From Sphingomonas sp. (GTDB taxonomy: Bacteria; Pseudomonadota; Alphaproteobacteria; Sphingomonadales; Sphingomonadaceae): a stretch of 64,000 nt of DNA. The translations under genes were made by a program, and so were the position numbers. This document shows, one piece after another, positions 33,136-42,312 of the stretch (its first letter is position 1; every line of letters begins with the position of its first letter). The stretch is taken from positions 124,001-188,000 of the forward strand of contig JAFKLY010000008.1 in NCBI GenBank assembly GCA_017304655.1, written 5' to 3'. Under the pieces are notes generated by a model, which was given only the letters and a program-made list of their open reading frames with translations, ran no database searches and was not told the DNA's origin.

Positions 33136-34725
33136 ATGATCGAACAAGGCGGGCCGTCGCGGCGTGAACTTCTGAGCATGATCGGCAAGGCAGGCGGCGC
33201 GCTCGCCATGTATCAGGCGATGACGGCCCTCGGGCATGCGGCCGAGACGCAGTTTACCGGTCCGCCGGCGCTTTCGGGCGCGCGGAAAGGCGCCAAGGTC
33301 CTCGTGCTCGGTGCGGGGCTGGCCGGCATGCTCGCCGCCTATGAACTGCGCAAGGCCGGCTACACCGTTCAGCTGCTGGAATATCAGAACCGTCCCGGCG
33401 GCCGGAACCACTCGATCCGGGGCGGCGACAGCTTCACCGAAGTCGGCGGGGCGACGCAAACCTGCGAATTCCAGCCGGGCAACTACCTCAATCCCGGCCC
33501 GTGGCGCATCCCGCACCATCACCGCACGCTGCTGCATTATTGCAAGGCCTTCGGCGTGGAGCTGGAGCCCTTCATCCAGCTCAACCACAATGCCTTTGTC
33601 CACAGCAGCAAGACCTTCGGCGGCAAGCCGCAGCGCTACAAGGAACTGGCCGTCGATTATAAGGGCCATGTCTCCGAGCTGCTCGGCAAGGCGCTGAACG
33701 CCGGCGCGCTCGACCAGCAGGTGACCAAGGAGGACAAGGAAAAGCTCATCGCGTCGCTGCGCGAATGGGGCCTGCTCGACGGCAATCTCTCCTATACCAG
33801 CGGCCTGCTCGCCTCCAGCCAGCGCGGCTACGATCGTGCACCCGGCGGCGGCGTGAACGGCGCGCCAACGCCATCGAAGATCAACGGCCTCTCCGACGTG
33901 CTGGATTCCCATGTCTGGCAGGAGATGGGCTTCTTCTATAACTATCTCATGCAGACCACCATGTTCCAGCCCAAGGGCGGCATGGACATGATCGGCAAGG
34001 GCTTCGCCCGCCAGATCAGCGACCTCATCACCTACAATGCCAAGGTCACCAAGATCGCGCAGAACGACAAGGGCGTGACCGCTACCTGGGAAGACCTGAA
34101 GACCGGCAAGGTGAGCGAGGCGAAGGCAGACTATTGCGTCTGCACCATTCCGCTGGCCGTGCTGAACCAGCTCGATCTGCAGGTCGGCCCCAAGATGAAG
34201 GCCGCGATTGGCGCTGTGCCCTATTCCAACCTCCTGAAGATCGGCCTCGAATTCAAGCGCCGCTTCTGGGAGGAGGACTATTCGATCTACGGCGGCCACA
34301 GCTTTACCGATCAGCAGATCGGCCTCATCTCCTACCCCAATTTCGACTTCTTCAAGGACAAGCCGGCCGTCGTGCTCGGCGCCTTCTCCGGTGGGCCGGG
34401 CGGCTATGCCATGGCCGGCATGACGCCGGAACAGCGCATCGAGGCAGCGCTGGCGCAAGGGTCGGTCTTCCACCCGGCCGAGTATCGCAAGGAATTCATG
34501 AACGGCGTCTCCTGGATCTGGAGCCGCACGCCCTGGATTCTGGGCTGCTGCGCAAGCTGGACCGAGGCATCGCGCGAGCAGCACTATCAAAATCTGGTCG
34601 CCATGGATGGCCGCATCGTCCTCGCGGGCGAGCACGCCTCTTATTACGGCTGCTGGATGGAAGGCGCCCTGCTCTCCTCCCTCGACGCCATTGAGCGGCT
34701 GCACAAAAAAGCGCTGGCGGCCTGA
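33136..34725 (+). CDS. Tat-exported flavin amine oxidase/dehydrogenase (second copy)
   Basis: 529 residues, exactly the same length as the gene at 31048-32637 and very similar along its whole length, so a recent tandem duplication. Same twin-arginine signal (SRRELLSMIGKAGG), FAD fold VLVLGAGLAGMLAA and C-terminal GEHASYYGCWMEG, where the first copy has GG instead of GC. Differences cluster in the middle and C-terminal half (for example DLITYNAKVTKI versus DLVRLSTKVTRI), where amine oxidases bind substrate. This suggests diverged specificity. ATG 33136 has GGGG upstream. Confidence 0.88.
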   Translation: MIEQGGPSRRELLSMIGKAGGALAMYQAMTALGHAAETQFTGPPALSGARKGAKVLVLGAGLAGMLAAYELRKAGYTVQLLEYQNRPGGRNHSIRGGDSFTEVGGATQTCEFQPGNYLNPGPWRIPHHHRTLLHYCKAFGVELEPFIQLNHNAFVHSSKTFGGKPQRYKELAVDYKGHVSELLGKALNAGALDQQVTKEDKEKLIASLREWGLLDGNLSYTSGLLASSQRGYDRAPGGGVNGAPTPSKINGLSDVLDSHVWQEMGFFYNYLMQTTMFQPKGGMDMIGKGFARQISDLITYNAKVTKIAQNDKGVTATWEDLKTGKVSEAKADYCVCTIPLAVLNQLDLQVGPKMKAAIGAVPYSNLLKIGLEFKRRFWEEDYSIYGGHSFTDQQIGLISYPNFDFFKDKPAVVLGAFSGGPGGYAMAGMTPEQRIEAALAQGSVFHPAEYRKEFMNGVSWIWSRTPWILGCCASWTEASREQHYQNLVAMDGRIVLAGEHASYYGCWMEGALLSSLDAIERLHKKALAA

Positions 34726-34801
34726 GGTAAACTCATACAGATTAAGGCGGTTAAGCAGCGCGCATGGTGACGACGTGAAGCAAGGACACCGGCATCGCGG
34801 G

Positions 34802-35908
34802 ATGTCCGGCAGGTTTGATTGTGGTTTTGGCCGGGCTGCGTTGTTGCTGCTGCCTGCGGTCGCCATGCTTGGTGCCTGCTCGGAAACCAAGAGCAAGGAA
34901 CAGAAGCGCCCGCCGCCGCTCGTCGAGGCGGTGAAGGCAACGCCGCACCTGTTCAGTGATGAGTTGCAGGCCGTCGGTTCCGCCCGCGCCAATGAGCAAG
35001 TCACCCTCGCCGCAAACGTGACCGAGCGGATCGACCGCCTGCTGTTCGACGATGGCATGTTCGTGCAACGCGGCCAGCTCCTTGCTGTCCTCTCCAACGC
35101 ACAGGAGCAGGCCGCGCTGGCCGGTGCGCGCGCCAGCGCGGCAGAAGCCGCCTCGCAGCTTGAGCGCATCAACAGCCTCAACAAGCAGGGCTTCGCAACG
35201 CGCGCCCTGCTCGACCAGCAGCGCGCGGCACTGAGCGAGGCGCGGGCGACGCAGGAAAGCGTGCAGGCGCAGATCAGCGACCGCATGATCCGCGCGCCTT
35301 TCTCGGGCTATCTTTCCCTGCGCAACATCTCGGCCGGCGCCATCGTGACCAGCGGCACGCCCCTGGTGACCGTGAGCGACATCTCCCGTATCAAGCTGGA
35401 CTTTACCGTGCCTGAGACCCAGCTGGCGCAGTTGCGGCCGGGCCTGCCGATCAAGGCCTTTGCCTCTGCCTATCCTGACGCGCCGATCGAGGGCCGGATC
35501 TCGGTGATCGATCCGGTGATTGACCCGCAAAGCCGCGCCGTCATGATCCGCGCGACGCTTCCCAATCCGGGCGCCCGCATCAAGCCGGGCATGTTGCTGA
35601 CCGTGCGCATCCAGACCGGCCAGCGTCAGGGGCTCGCCTTGCCGGAAGTCGCCGTGCTGAGTGAAGGCGACACGCGCTACGTCTACACGGTCGACCGTGA
35701 GCACAAGGCCCAGCGCACCAATGTACGCACCGGACTGCGCGACAAGGGCGTGATCGAGGTGAGCGGACTGCCCGCCGATGCGCTCGTGATTACCGAGGGT
35801 GTGGTGAAGGTGGCGCAGGGCCGCACGGTCCGGCTGCCGGGTGAGAAGGACAAGACCGGCAAGGGCCAGAAGGATGGGGGCGGCAGCCCCAGGGCCGCAG
35901 CGCCATGA
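34802..35908 (+). CDS. RND efflux membrane-fusion lipoprotein
   Basis: 368 residues. A lipoprotein signal with lipobox LGAC (LLLLPAVAMLGACSE) is followed by the membrane-fusion fold: lipoyl-like halves (TLAANVTERIDRLLFDDGMF and IRAPFSGYLSLRNISAG), a helical hairpin and beta-barrel (AVMIRATLPNPGARIKPGML). ATG 34802 is chosen although its Shine-Dalgarno is poor; GTG 34775 is an alternative. The stop overlaps the start of the RND pump gene. Similar to AcrA/MexA-type adaptors. No outer-membrane factor gene is nearby. Confidence 0.9.
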   Translation: MSGRFDCGFGRAALLLLPAVAMLGACSETKSKEQKRPPPLVEAVKATPHLFSDELQAVGSARANEQVTLAANVTERIDRLLFDDGMFVQRGQLLAVLSNAQEQAALAGARASAAEAASQLERINSLNKQGFATRALLDQQRAALSEARATQESVQAQISDRMIRAPFSGYLSLRNISAGAIVTSGTPLVTVSDISRIKLDFTVPETQLAQLRPGLPIKAFASAYPDAPIEGRISVIDPVIDPQSRAVMIRATLPNPGARIKPGMLLTVRIQTGQRQGLALPEVAVLSEGDTRYVYTVDREHKAQRTNVRTGLRDKGVIEVSGLPADALVITEGVVKVAQGRTVRLPGEKDKTGKGQKDGGGSPRAAAP

Positions 35909-38900
35909 TGATCTCGGACCTCTCGGTCCGCCGCCCGGTCGTCGCCGCGGTGATGGCCTTGCTGTTGACCATCGTTGGGCTTGTCGGGTTCCTGAGCCTT
36001 TCCGTCCGTGAGTATCCCGATACCGATCCGCCGATCGTCTCGGTCGACACGCGCTATACCGGCGCCAATGCCAGCGTGATCGAAAGCCGCATCACCCAGC
36101 CGCTTGAACAGCGACTGGCAGGCATTGAGGGCATTGAATCGATCAGTTCCGTCTCCCGTGACGGCCAGTCCGATATCACCATCGAGTTCGCCGCCGGGCG
36201 CGACGTCGACTCAGCGGCCAACGACGTGCGCGATCGCGTCGCCGCCGGCGCGGCTGACCGGCCAATCGATGCGCTCCCGCCTGAAGTGCGCAAGGTCGAT
36301 AGCGACGCGCAGCCCATCCTGTTCTTCGCCATCATGGCGCCCGGCTGGGACCGGACCAAGCTGGGCGATTATGTGAGCCGCGTGATCGTCGACCGGCTCT
36401 CGACGATCGACGGTGTGGCGCAGATCCAGCCCATGGGTCTCGCCAAGCCCTCCATGCGCGTCTGGCTCAATGCCGATCGCCTCGCCGCTTTCCGCCTGAC
36501 GCCGCGCGACGTCGAACTGGCGCTGCGCCGGCAGAATGTCGAGCTGCCCGCCGGCCGCATCGAGGCGCGCTCGCAGAATCTCTCGCTGCGCGTACAGCGC
36601 GGCTTCACCTCGCCGGAGGACTTCAAGGCGCTCGTCATCGGCCGTGGACCGGACGGCTATCAGGTCCGCCTCGGCGACATCGCCCGTATCGAGGAAGGCG
36701 CGGAAAACCCCTATTCGCTCTATCGCTATAATGGCGAGACCGGCGTCGGCCTGGGCATCGTGCGCCAATCTGGCGCGAACACGCTGGCCGTGGCGCAGGA
36801 AGCCAAGAAAGTGGTGGCGGAAATCAGCAAGACGCTGCCGCCCGGCGTCGAGATCAAGATGGGCAATGACAGCACATTGTTCATCGATCAGGCGATCAAG
36901 GGCGTGTGGCAGACCCTGTTCGAGGCCGCCATATTGGTGACCATCGTCGTCTTCCTGTTCCTGGGCAGCATCCGCGCGACCATCGTGCCGATGATCACCG
37001 TGCCGATCTGCCTTCTTGCCACCTTCTTCGTGCTGTGGATCGCGGGCTATTCGATCAACCTGCTCACCCTGCTCGCGCTGGTGCTGGCCATCGGTCTGGT
37101 CGTCGATGACGCCATCGTGGTGCTGGAGAACGTCTATCACCGCATCGAACAGGGTGAGGAACCGCTCTACGCAGCCTTTGCCGGCACGCGTCAGGTCGGT
37201 TTCGCGGTGATGGCGACCACGCTGGTCGTCTGCGCCGTGTTCGTCCCGGTCATGTTCCTCTCCGGCCAGACCGGCCTGCTCTTCCGCGAACTCGCCGTGG
37301 CGATGATCGCCGCGCTCAGCGTCTCGGGCTTTCTGGCGCTCAGCCTGACGCCCATGATGTGCTCGAAGGTGCTCAAGCACGCCCAGCGGGGCCGCTTTAC
37401 CGCGATGATCGACCGGCTGATGGACAGGACCGAGCGCGGCTATCGCGCCTCGCTCGACACCGTGCTGAAGCGCCCGCTCATCGTTATCGTCGCCGTGGGA
37501 CTGCTGCTCGGATCGTCCGCCTGGCTGTTCCGCGGCCTCGATTCCGAACTGGCGCCAACCGAGGACGCCGGCACGCTCAGCGTCCGCTTCAATGCACCCG
37601 AAGGCGTGAGCTTCGCCCAAGCGGACAATTACGCCCGGCAGGTTGAAGACATCGTCATGAAGATGGTCGGCAAAGGCGCCGTGCGCGGTCTCAATGCCCG
37701 CGTCCCCGGCAGCGGCGGCGCGAGCGAGGACTTCAACAGCGGCCAGCTCGCCGTGTTCCTGCAGCATTGGGACGATCGCAAGCAGACCACGCAGGACGTT
37801 GCCCGCGCGATCAATGCGAAGCTGGTCGATCTGCCGACGGTGCGCGGCAACGCCGTGGTCAATAACCGCATGTCGCGCAGCGGCCAGCCCATCAGCTTCG
37901 TGATTGCGGGAGACTCCTATCAGGAGCTGGCCCGCGCCCGCGACCGCATCCTGGATGCTGCCCGCGACAATCCCGGCATCCTCAATCTCGACGCCGATTA
38001 TGTGGAGAACAAGCCGCAACTCGTCATCGAAGTCGATCATCAGCGGGCTGGCGATCTCGGCATCTCCGTGGACGATGTAAGCCAGGCGCTGCAGACCATG
38101 ATGGGATCGCGCCGCACCTCCACATATGTGCGCGACGGCGAGGAATATTATGTCGTGTTGCAGGCGGAAGCCTTCAATCGCGATGATGAGGCCGCGCTCT
38201 CCAAGGTCTATGTCCGCGCGGCGAGCGGCGCACTCGTGCCGCTCTCCAATCTGGTCGTCGCGCGGCAGGCCGCGACCGCGCGCGAGCTGGGCCGCTTCAA
38301 CAAGATGCGCTCGATCACGCTCAATGGCGGACTGGCGCCGGGCTATTCGCTCGGCCGTGCCCTCACCTTCCTGGAGAATGAAGCGCGCCAGTCGCCGGAA
38401 GTGCGCGCGATTGGCTACAAGGGCGAAAGCCGCTCGTTCAAGCAGACCGGCTCCTCCATCTGGGTTGCCTTCGGTCTGACCATCGTCGTGATCTACCTGC
38501 TGCTTGCCGCGCAGTTCGAGAGCTTCGTGCACCCGCTCGTGATCATCTCCGCCGTGCCGCTGGGCGTTGCCGGCGGCATCCTTGGTCTCGCCTTCACCGG
38601 CACGACTATCAACCTGTTCAGCCAGATCGGCATTATCATGCTGGTCGGTCTTGCGGTGAAGAACGGCATCCTGATCGTGGAATATGCCAATCAGCTGCGC
38701 GACGAAGGCAAGGATATCGAGCTCGCGATCCGCGAAGCGGCGGCCCGCCGCCTGCGCCCGATCCTGATGACGTCGATCGCCACCGTCGCGGGCGCCGTGC
38801 CTCTGGCGATCAGCCATGGCGCCGGTGCGGCGGCCCGCTCCTCCATCGGCTGGGTCATCGTGTTCGGCGTCAGCATCGCCACGGCGATCACGCTCTATGT

Positions 38901-39033
38901 CGTGCCGATCCTCTACCGGCGCCTGGCGCGCGGCACGCAATCCCCCGAGACAGTGACGCGCAAGCTGCGTGCGCTGGTCGCGGCGCGTGGTGGCAAGGGG
39001 CTGGACACCGGGAATACGCAGCCGGCGGAGTGA
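35905..39033 (+). CDS. RND efflux pump, inner-membrane transporter (HAE1 type)
   Basis: 1042 residues, full RND length. Helix 1 starts at once (RRPVVAAVMALLLTIVGLVG), two large periplasmic loops follow, and proton-relay Asp residues are in GLVVDDAIVVLENV (near 400). The second half repeats the layout with LVGLAVKNGILIVEYANQLR. The ATG overlaps the adaptor stop by four bases, so both are made together. This class exports hydrophobic or amphiphilic compounds. Placement after the amine-oxidation genes hints at export of a toxic amine or product, but co-regulation is not shown. Confidence 0.93.
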   Translation: MMISDLSVRRPVVAAVMALLLTIVGLVGFLSLSVREYPDTDPPIVSVDTRYTGANASVIESRITQPLEQRLAGIEGIESISSVSRDGQSDITIEFAAGRDVDSAANDVRDRVAAGAADRPIDALPPEVRKVDSDAQPILFFAIMAPGWDRTKLGDYVSRVIVDRLSTIDGVAQIQPMGLAKPSMRVWLNADRLAAFRLTPRDVELALRRQNVELPAGRIEARSQNLSLRVQRGFTSPEDFKALVIGRGPDGYQVRLGDIARIEEGAENPYSLYRYNGETGVGLGIVRQSGANTLAVAQEAKKVVAEISKTLPPGVEIKMGNDSTLFIDQAIKGVWQTLFEAAILVTIVVFLFLGSIRATIVPMITVPICLLATFFVLWIAGYSINLLTLLALVLAIGLVVDDAIVVLENVYHRIEQGEEPLYAAFAGTRQVGFAVMATTLVVCAVFVPVMFLSGQTGLLFRELAVAMIAALSVSGFLALSLTPMMCSKVLKHAQRGRFTAMIDRLMDRTERGYRASLDTVLKRPLIVIVAVGLLLGSSAWLFRGLDSELAPTEDAGTLSVRFNAPEGVSFAQADNYARQVEDIVMKMVGKGAVRGLNARVPGSGGASEDFNSGQLAVFLQHWDDRKQTTQDVARAINAKLVDLPTVRGNAVVNNRMSRSGQPISFVIAGDSYQELARARDRILDAARDNPGILNLDADYVENKPQLVIEVDHQRAGDLGISVDDVSQALQTMMGSRRTSTYVRDGEEYYVVLQAEAFNRDDEAALSKVYVRAASGALVPLSNLVVARQAATARELGRFNKMRSITLNGGLAPGYSLGRALTFLENEARQSPEVRAIGYKGESRSFKQTGSSIWVAFGLTIVVIYLLLAAQFESFVHPLVIISAVPLGVAGGILGLAFTGTTINLFSQIGIIMLVGLAVKNGILIVEYANQLRDEGKDIELAIREAAARRLRPILMTSIATVAGAVPLAISHGAGAAARSSIGWVIVFGVSIATAITLYVVPILYRRLARGTQSPETVTRKLRALVAARGGKGLDTGNTQPAE

Positions 39034-39187
39034 TCCTGCCAATGAGGGAAGGTCGCTGAGCGATCGCGCGGGCGGCTCTACACAAGAGCGTCAAATCACC
39101 GCGTGCCAAGCGCGCCACTGATGGCTTGCGCCAGGCATAGCGAGAGACGCCATTCATTCAGGCCGCGCCGCGCCAATTTTTCCGGGC

Positions 39188-39257
39188 ACAAAAGCCAAGC
39201 GGCGCACCGCCCCCTCGTGGGAAACGATGCGCCGCTCGGTGGGAACCGTTTTGGCTT
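39188..39257 (-). terminator. Terminator of the UrcA-family gene
   Basis: On the minus strand a perfect 9-bp stem AGCGGCGCA/TGCGCCGCT (39198-39236) is followed by TGGCTTTTG. An outer pair AAGCCAA/TTGGCTT (39192-39198, 39251-39257) can form instead. Confidence 0.7.
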
Positions 39258-39263
39258 CGCGAA

Positions 39264-39575
39264 TTACTCGACGATGGCCATCTGCGAATTGGAACGACCG
39301 GTGAGCTGCGCGATGCGCGTCTCGCTCGTGGCGGCCATCGACTTGCGGCAAGCGAAGTCGGGCGACAGGTCGGCACCGATGCGATCGCCCGGGTTGCAAA
39401 CCTCGGCGGCTGCCCGTGCAACGCGCGAGCGGAACTTGTTCACGCTGTCTGCGTCGGCGAAATTGACGCCCGCAGTCGAAACGCGGACTTCAACATTCTC
39501 GCGCGCCTTGGCGAACGCACCCGTCGAACCGGCGATCAGGAAAGCCGCAGCGATGGCGGCAGTGGCAATCTTCAT
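39264..39575 (-). CDS. UrcA-family exported protein
   Basis: 103 residues. Signal peptide (TAAIAAAFLIAGSTGAFA), then VRVSTAGVNFADADSVNKF and ARAAAEVCNPGD, the pattern of UrcA-family proteins: short periplasmic proteins of alphaproteobacteria with one or two cysteines (here two, in EVCNP and DFACRK). Their function is unknown. It is monocistronic with a terminator and a long gene-free region upstream. Confidence 0.85.
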   Translation of the reverse strand: MKIATAAIAAAFLIAGSTGAFAKARENVEVRVSTAGVNFADADSVNKFRSRVARAAAEVCNPGDRIGADLSPDFACRKSMAATSETRIAQLTGRSNSQMAIVE

Positions 39576-40399
39576 GGTCTTGCTCCTACGAACTCAGTCT
39601 TAGCACTTTTAGGTCTTGATCCTGGCATCAGGTCCATTCCCGGTTATCGCCCGGATCACCTGTCAGCGTTCTATGTTGCGCTTGATGGCGCACATAGGGT
39701 CGCCCCTGTTCATGAACAAGGGAAAATCGTTGCTGCGACGCAGAAAACAGCCATTTTTCCCATATTGCATAGCAGCAGAACCTGTATGTTGCGCAGCATA
39801 TTTCGCACAGGAAATCGCGCATTCGGGACCCATGCCCCGCTCACGCGTTTTCCCATCGACAGACGGCTTGCCGCCGCTACATCACGCGTACGCCAGCCAT
39901 CACCGCCAAAGCCACGACCACTTTGCAAAGGCTGGCGCGAGGATCGAATGACCATATAAGCATCTGATATTACGATTTTATTTCATAGAAAAGCAGATGG
40001 TATTCCGCTCCGATAGACCGAGGCTGACACGGGGAAGCGGCAGATCAGGCAGGCACGCGGGCCGATCCCCCGCCTTCGCTGCCGACATGCCCAGCATGCG
40101 ACACCTGCGTGCATTCCTTGCAACACGCAATGGCGAAGGAGCCGCTCCAGGAAAATCCCGTTTTCCCAGTCCTTATGGTTAGCGAGAGGTTGAGGATCGG
40201 TCCGATTGCCAGTCTGCCCTGCCCGCCGCAGGATGTGCGCCCTGCCTTTCGAGGCGCATAACGCGAGTCAGCATCACGCACGGCCATCGCCATCAAGGGA
40301 TAGGTATGACGCGAGAGTTGTCTTGCGCGCGCGGCTGGGGCAAGGGATTGATCCGCCGCGCCAAGCGGCTTTCGGTCAGGGACGAACAGGAAAGAAGCG
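39576..40399. other. Long gene-free spacer
   Basis: 824 bp without a convincing gene in any frame. It contains a 10-bp stem-loop at 39671-39697 (CTATGT-t-GCGC, loop TTGATG, GCGC-ACATAG) and, in an AT-rich patch, an imperfect direct repeat AAGCATCTGATATTACG (39958-39974) and AAGCAGATGGTATTCCG (39991-40007), 33 bp apart. It should hold the promoters of the UrcA gene (minus) and the NDUFA9-like gene (plus). A small RNA is possible but unproven. Confidence 0.5.
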
Positions 40400-41362
40400 A
40401 TGAGCGCAACGGACAAGCCGGTGGTGTTGTTTGGCGGTGGCGGGTTCGTCGGCCGGCAGGTCGCGCAGGATCTGCTGGCAAAGGGCTATCGCGTGCGGAT
40501 CGCCCAGCGCGCGCCGCGGCTGGCCATGGGCATGCGCTCGCTCGGCAATGTGGGCCAGACCCAGTTCGTCGCCGTCGATATCACGGATGCCGATCAGGTG
40601 GCCGCCGCGCTTGCCGGCGCGGGCGCTGCCGTCAATCTGGTCGGGCTACTCAAGGGTGACATGAAGGCCGCCCATGTCGAGGGCGCTGCCAATATCGCGG
40701 GGGCCGCCGCTGCTGCGGGGCTGGATGCGCTGGTGCATGTGTCGGCCATCGGCGCGGACAGCGCCAGCCCGTCGGCCTACGGCCAGACCAAGGGCGAAGG
40801 CGAAGCAGCCGTGCGTGCAGCCTTTCCCAAGGCGACGATCATCCGCCCGTCGATCATCTTCGGTCGGGACGATGGCTTCACCAATCGCTTCGCCCAGCTG
40901 ATCGTCACCGGATCGGCCGTGCCGCTGTTTCATGCCGTGCCGGTCATTCGCGGCGCCTGCCGCTTCCAGCCGGTTCATGTGGGCGACGTCGCCCGCGCGA
41001 TCGCGCTCGCCGTGGCCGAGCCCAAGCGCTTCGCCGGTGAGACCTATGAGCTGGGCGGGCCGGATGTTCTGACGCTGGCGGAAATCAATCGCTGGATTGC
41101 GGGGCAGATCGGGCGCGACTGCACCTTCCTGCCCGTTCCCGATGGCGCAGCCAAGGCGCTCGCAACATTGACCGGATGGGCGCCGGGCGCGCCGATCACG
41201 CGCGATCAATATGAGATGCTGTGCAGGGACAATGTCGCGGCGGCAGGCGCCAAGGGCTTCAACGCCTTCGGCATCCGCCCCGCGCCGATGGCCGCGCTGG
41301 CACCGGCCTGGCTGGAACAATATCGCAAGCACGGACGCTTCGGCTCGGCTCTGCGCGCCTGA
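40400..41362 (+). CDS. NDUFA9-like NAD(P)-binding protein (complex I assembly/accessory type)
   Basis: 320 residues, extended SDR/NmrA-like Rossmann fold. The nucleotide-binding loop is LFGGGGFVGRQVAQDLL near the N-terminus; the SDR-like tyrosine is in SAYGQTKGEGE and the motif IIRPSIIFGRDDGFTNRF is typical of NDUFA9 relatives. In alphaproteobacteria these proteins are annotated as complex I NDUFA9-subunit family; their role outside complex I is uncertain. It precedes uppP in the same direction, an arrangement usual in sphingomonads. Confidence 0.88.
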   Translation: MSATDKPVVLFGGGGFVGRQVAQDLLAKGYRVRIAQRAPRLAMGMRSLGNVGQTQFVAVDITDADQVAAALAGAGAAVNLVGLLKGDMKAAHVEGAANIAGAAAAAGLDALVHVSAIGADSASPSAYGQTKGEGEAAVRAAFPKATIIRPSIIFGRDDGFTNRFAQLIVTGSAVPLFHAVPVIRGACRFQPVHVGDVARAIALAVAEPKRFAGETYELGGPDVLTLAEINRWIAGQIGRDCTFLPVPDGAAKALATLTGWAPGAPITRDQYEMLCRDNVAAAGAKGFNAFGIRPAPMAALAPAWLEQYRKHGRFGSALRA

Positions 41363-41433
41363 CGGGACCGTCCGGCAACCGGGCTCCGCAGATCGGCGCC
41401 CCCTTCCCATTCCCGCTGCCAGGATGAATTGCC

Positions 41434-42243
41434 ATGGATAGCCATCTCTTGACCGTCATCCTGCTCGGCATCGTCGAGGGGCTGACCGAGTTTCTGCCGG
41501 TCTCGTCAACCGGCCACCTCATCCTGGCGAGTGAGCTGCTCGGCTATCAGGCCTCGGACTGGGCGACGTTCAATGTGGTCATCCAGCTCGGCGCCATTCT
41601 GGCGGTGGTCGTGCTCTACTGGCGGACATTCTGGAATGTGGCGATGGGCCTGCTGGCGCGCGATGCCGGGAGCTGGCGGTTCCTTGCCAATCTCCTCCTC
41701 GCCTTCCTACCTTCCGCGGTGATTGGCCTTGCCCTCCACAGCCATATCGAAGCGATGCTTGGATCGCCCACCATCGTGGCAGTGGCGCTCATCGTCGGCG
41801 GCATCGCGATCCTGCTGATCGAGCGGCTGCTCGGCACGTTCCAGTTCCACAGCGTCGAGCGCTTGCCCTATAGCCGCGCGCTGGGCATCGGCTTCATCCA
41901 GTGCCTGGCGATGATCCCCGGCGTCAGCCGCTCGGGCGCGACCATCATGGGCGCGCTGTCGCTCGGCGTCGATCGCAAGACGGCGGCGGAATTCTCCTTC
42001 TTCCTCGCCGTGCCGACGATGCTGGGCGCGACCACGCTGGAAGCGCTCAAATCCCGCGACGCGCTGATGAGCAGCGCAACCAACTGGGGCGATATCGCCA
42101 TCGGCTTCGTCGTGTCGTTCATCGTCGCCATCGTCGTCATCAAATGGTTCGTCGGCCTCGTCTCGCGGCAGGGCTTTGCGCCGTTCGCCTGGTATCGAAT
42201 CGCCGCCGGATGTGCCGCCCTGGCGTGGCTCGCCTTGAGATAA
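41434..42243 (+). CDS. uppP: Undecaprenyl-diphosphatase
   Basis: 269 residues, eight or so transmembrane helices. The two active-site signatures of the BacA/UppP family are intact: EGLTEFLPVSSTGH (about 15-28) and PGVSRSGATI (about 162-171). It dephosphorylates undecaprenyl diphosphate, recycling the lipid carrier for peptidoglycan and other envelope polymers. Full length for the family. A short hairpin GTCCG-GTT-CGGAC with a following TATTTT lies immediately after the stop. Confidence 0.95.
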   Translation: MDSHLLTVILLGIVEGLTEFLPVSSTGHLILASELLGYQASDWATFNVVIQLGAILAVVVLYWRTFWNVAMGLLARDAGSWRFLANLLLAFLPSAVIGLALHSHIEAMLGSPTIVAVALIVGGIAILLIERLLGTFQFHSVERLPYSRALGIGFIQCLAMIPGVSRSGATIMGALSLGVDRKTAAEFSFFLAVPTMLGATTLEALKSRDALMSSATNWGDIAIGFVVSFIVAIVVIKWFVGLVSRQGFAPFAWYRIAAGCAALAWLALR

Positions 42244-42263
42244 GTCCGGTTCGGACATATTTT
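42244..42263 (+). terminator. Weak terminator after uppP
   Basis: GTCCG-GTT-CGGAC (42244-42256) followed by ATATTTT, beginning at the base after the uppP stop. The stem is only 5 bp, so efficiency is doubtful. Confidence 0.4.
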
Positions 42264-42312
42264 GACCGTGCATTTGTTGCAACCGCTCAAAAAATCGTGA
42301 AATCCGACTTTA

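Noticed and set aside
31048..34725. Tandem repeat considered as a mobile-element repeat
   Set aside because: The repeated units are complete genes with intact signals and motifs, so this is gene duplication and not a transposon.
33121..35286. 721-codon open frame on the minus strand
   Set aside because: Antisense of the second amine oxidase-fold gene and the efflux adaptor; the sense genes have full motifs.
36211..39042. 943-codon open frame on the minus strand
   Set aside because: Exact antisense of the RND pump gene, with low-complexity His/Arg/Asp-rich translation; a GC artefact.
39616..39951. 111-codon frame in the long spacer
   Set aside because: Cys/Arg-rich translation with no domain, no ribosome-binding site, and overlapping frames on both strands of equal quality.
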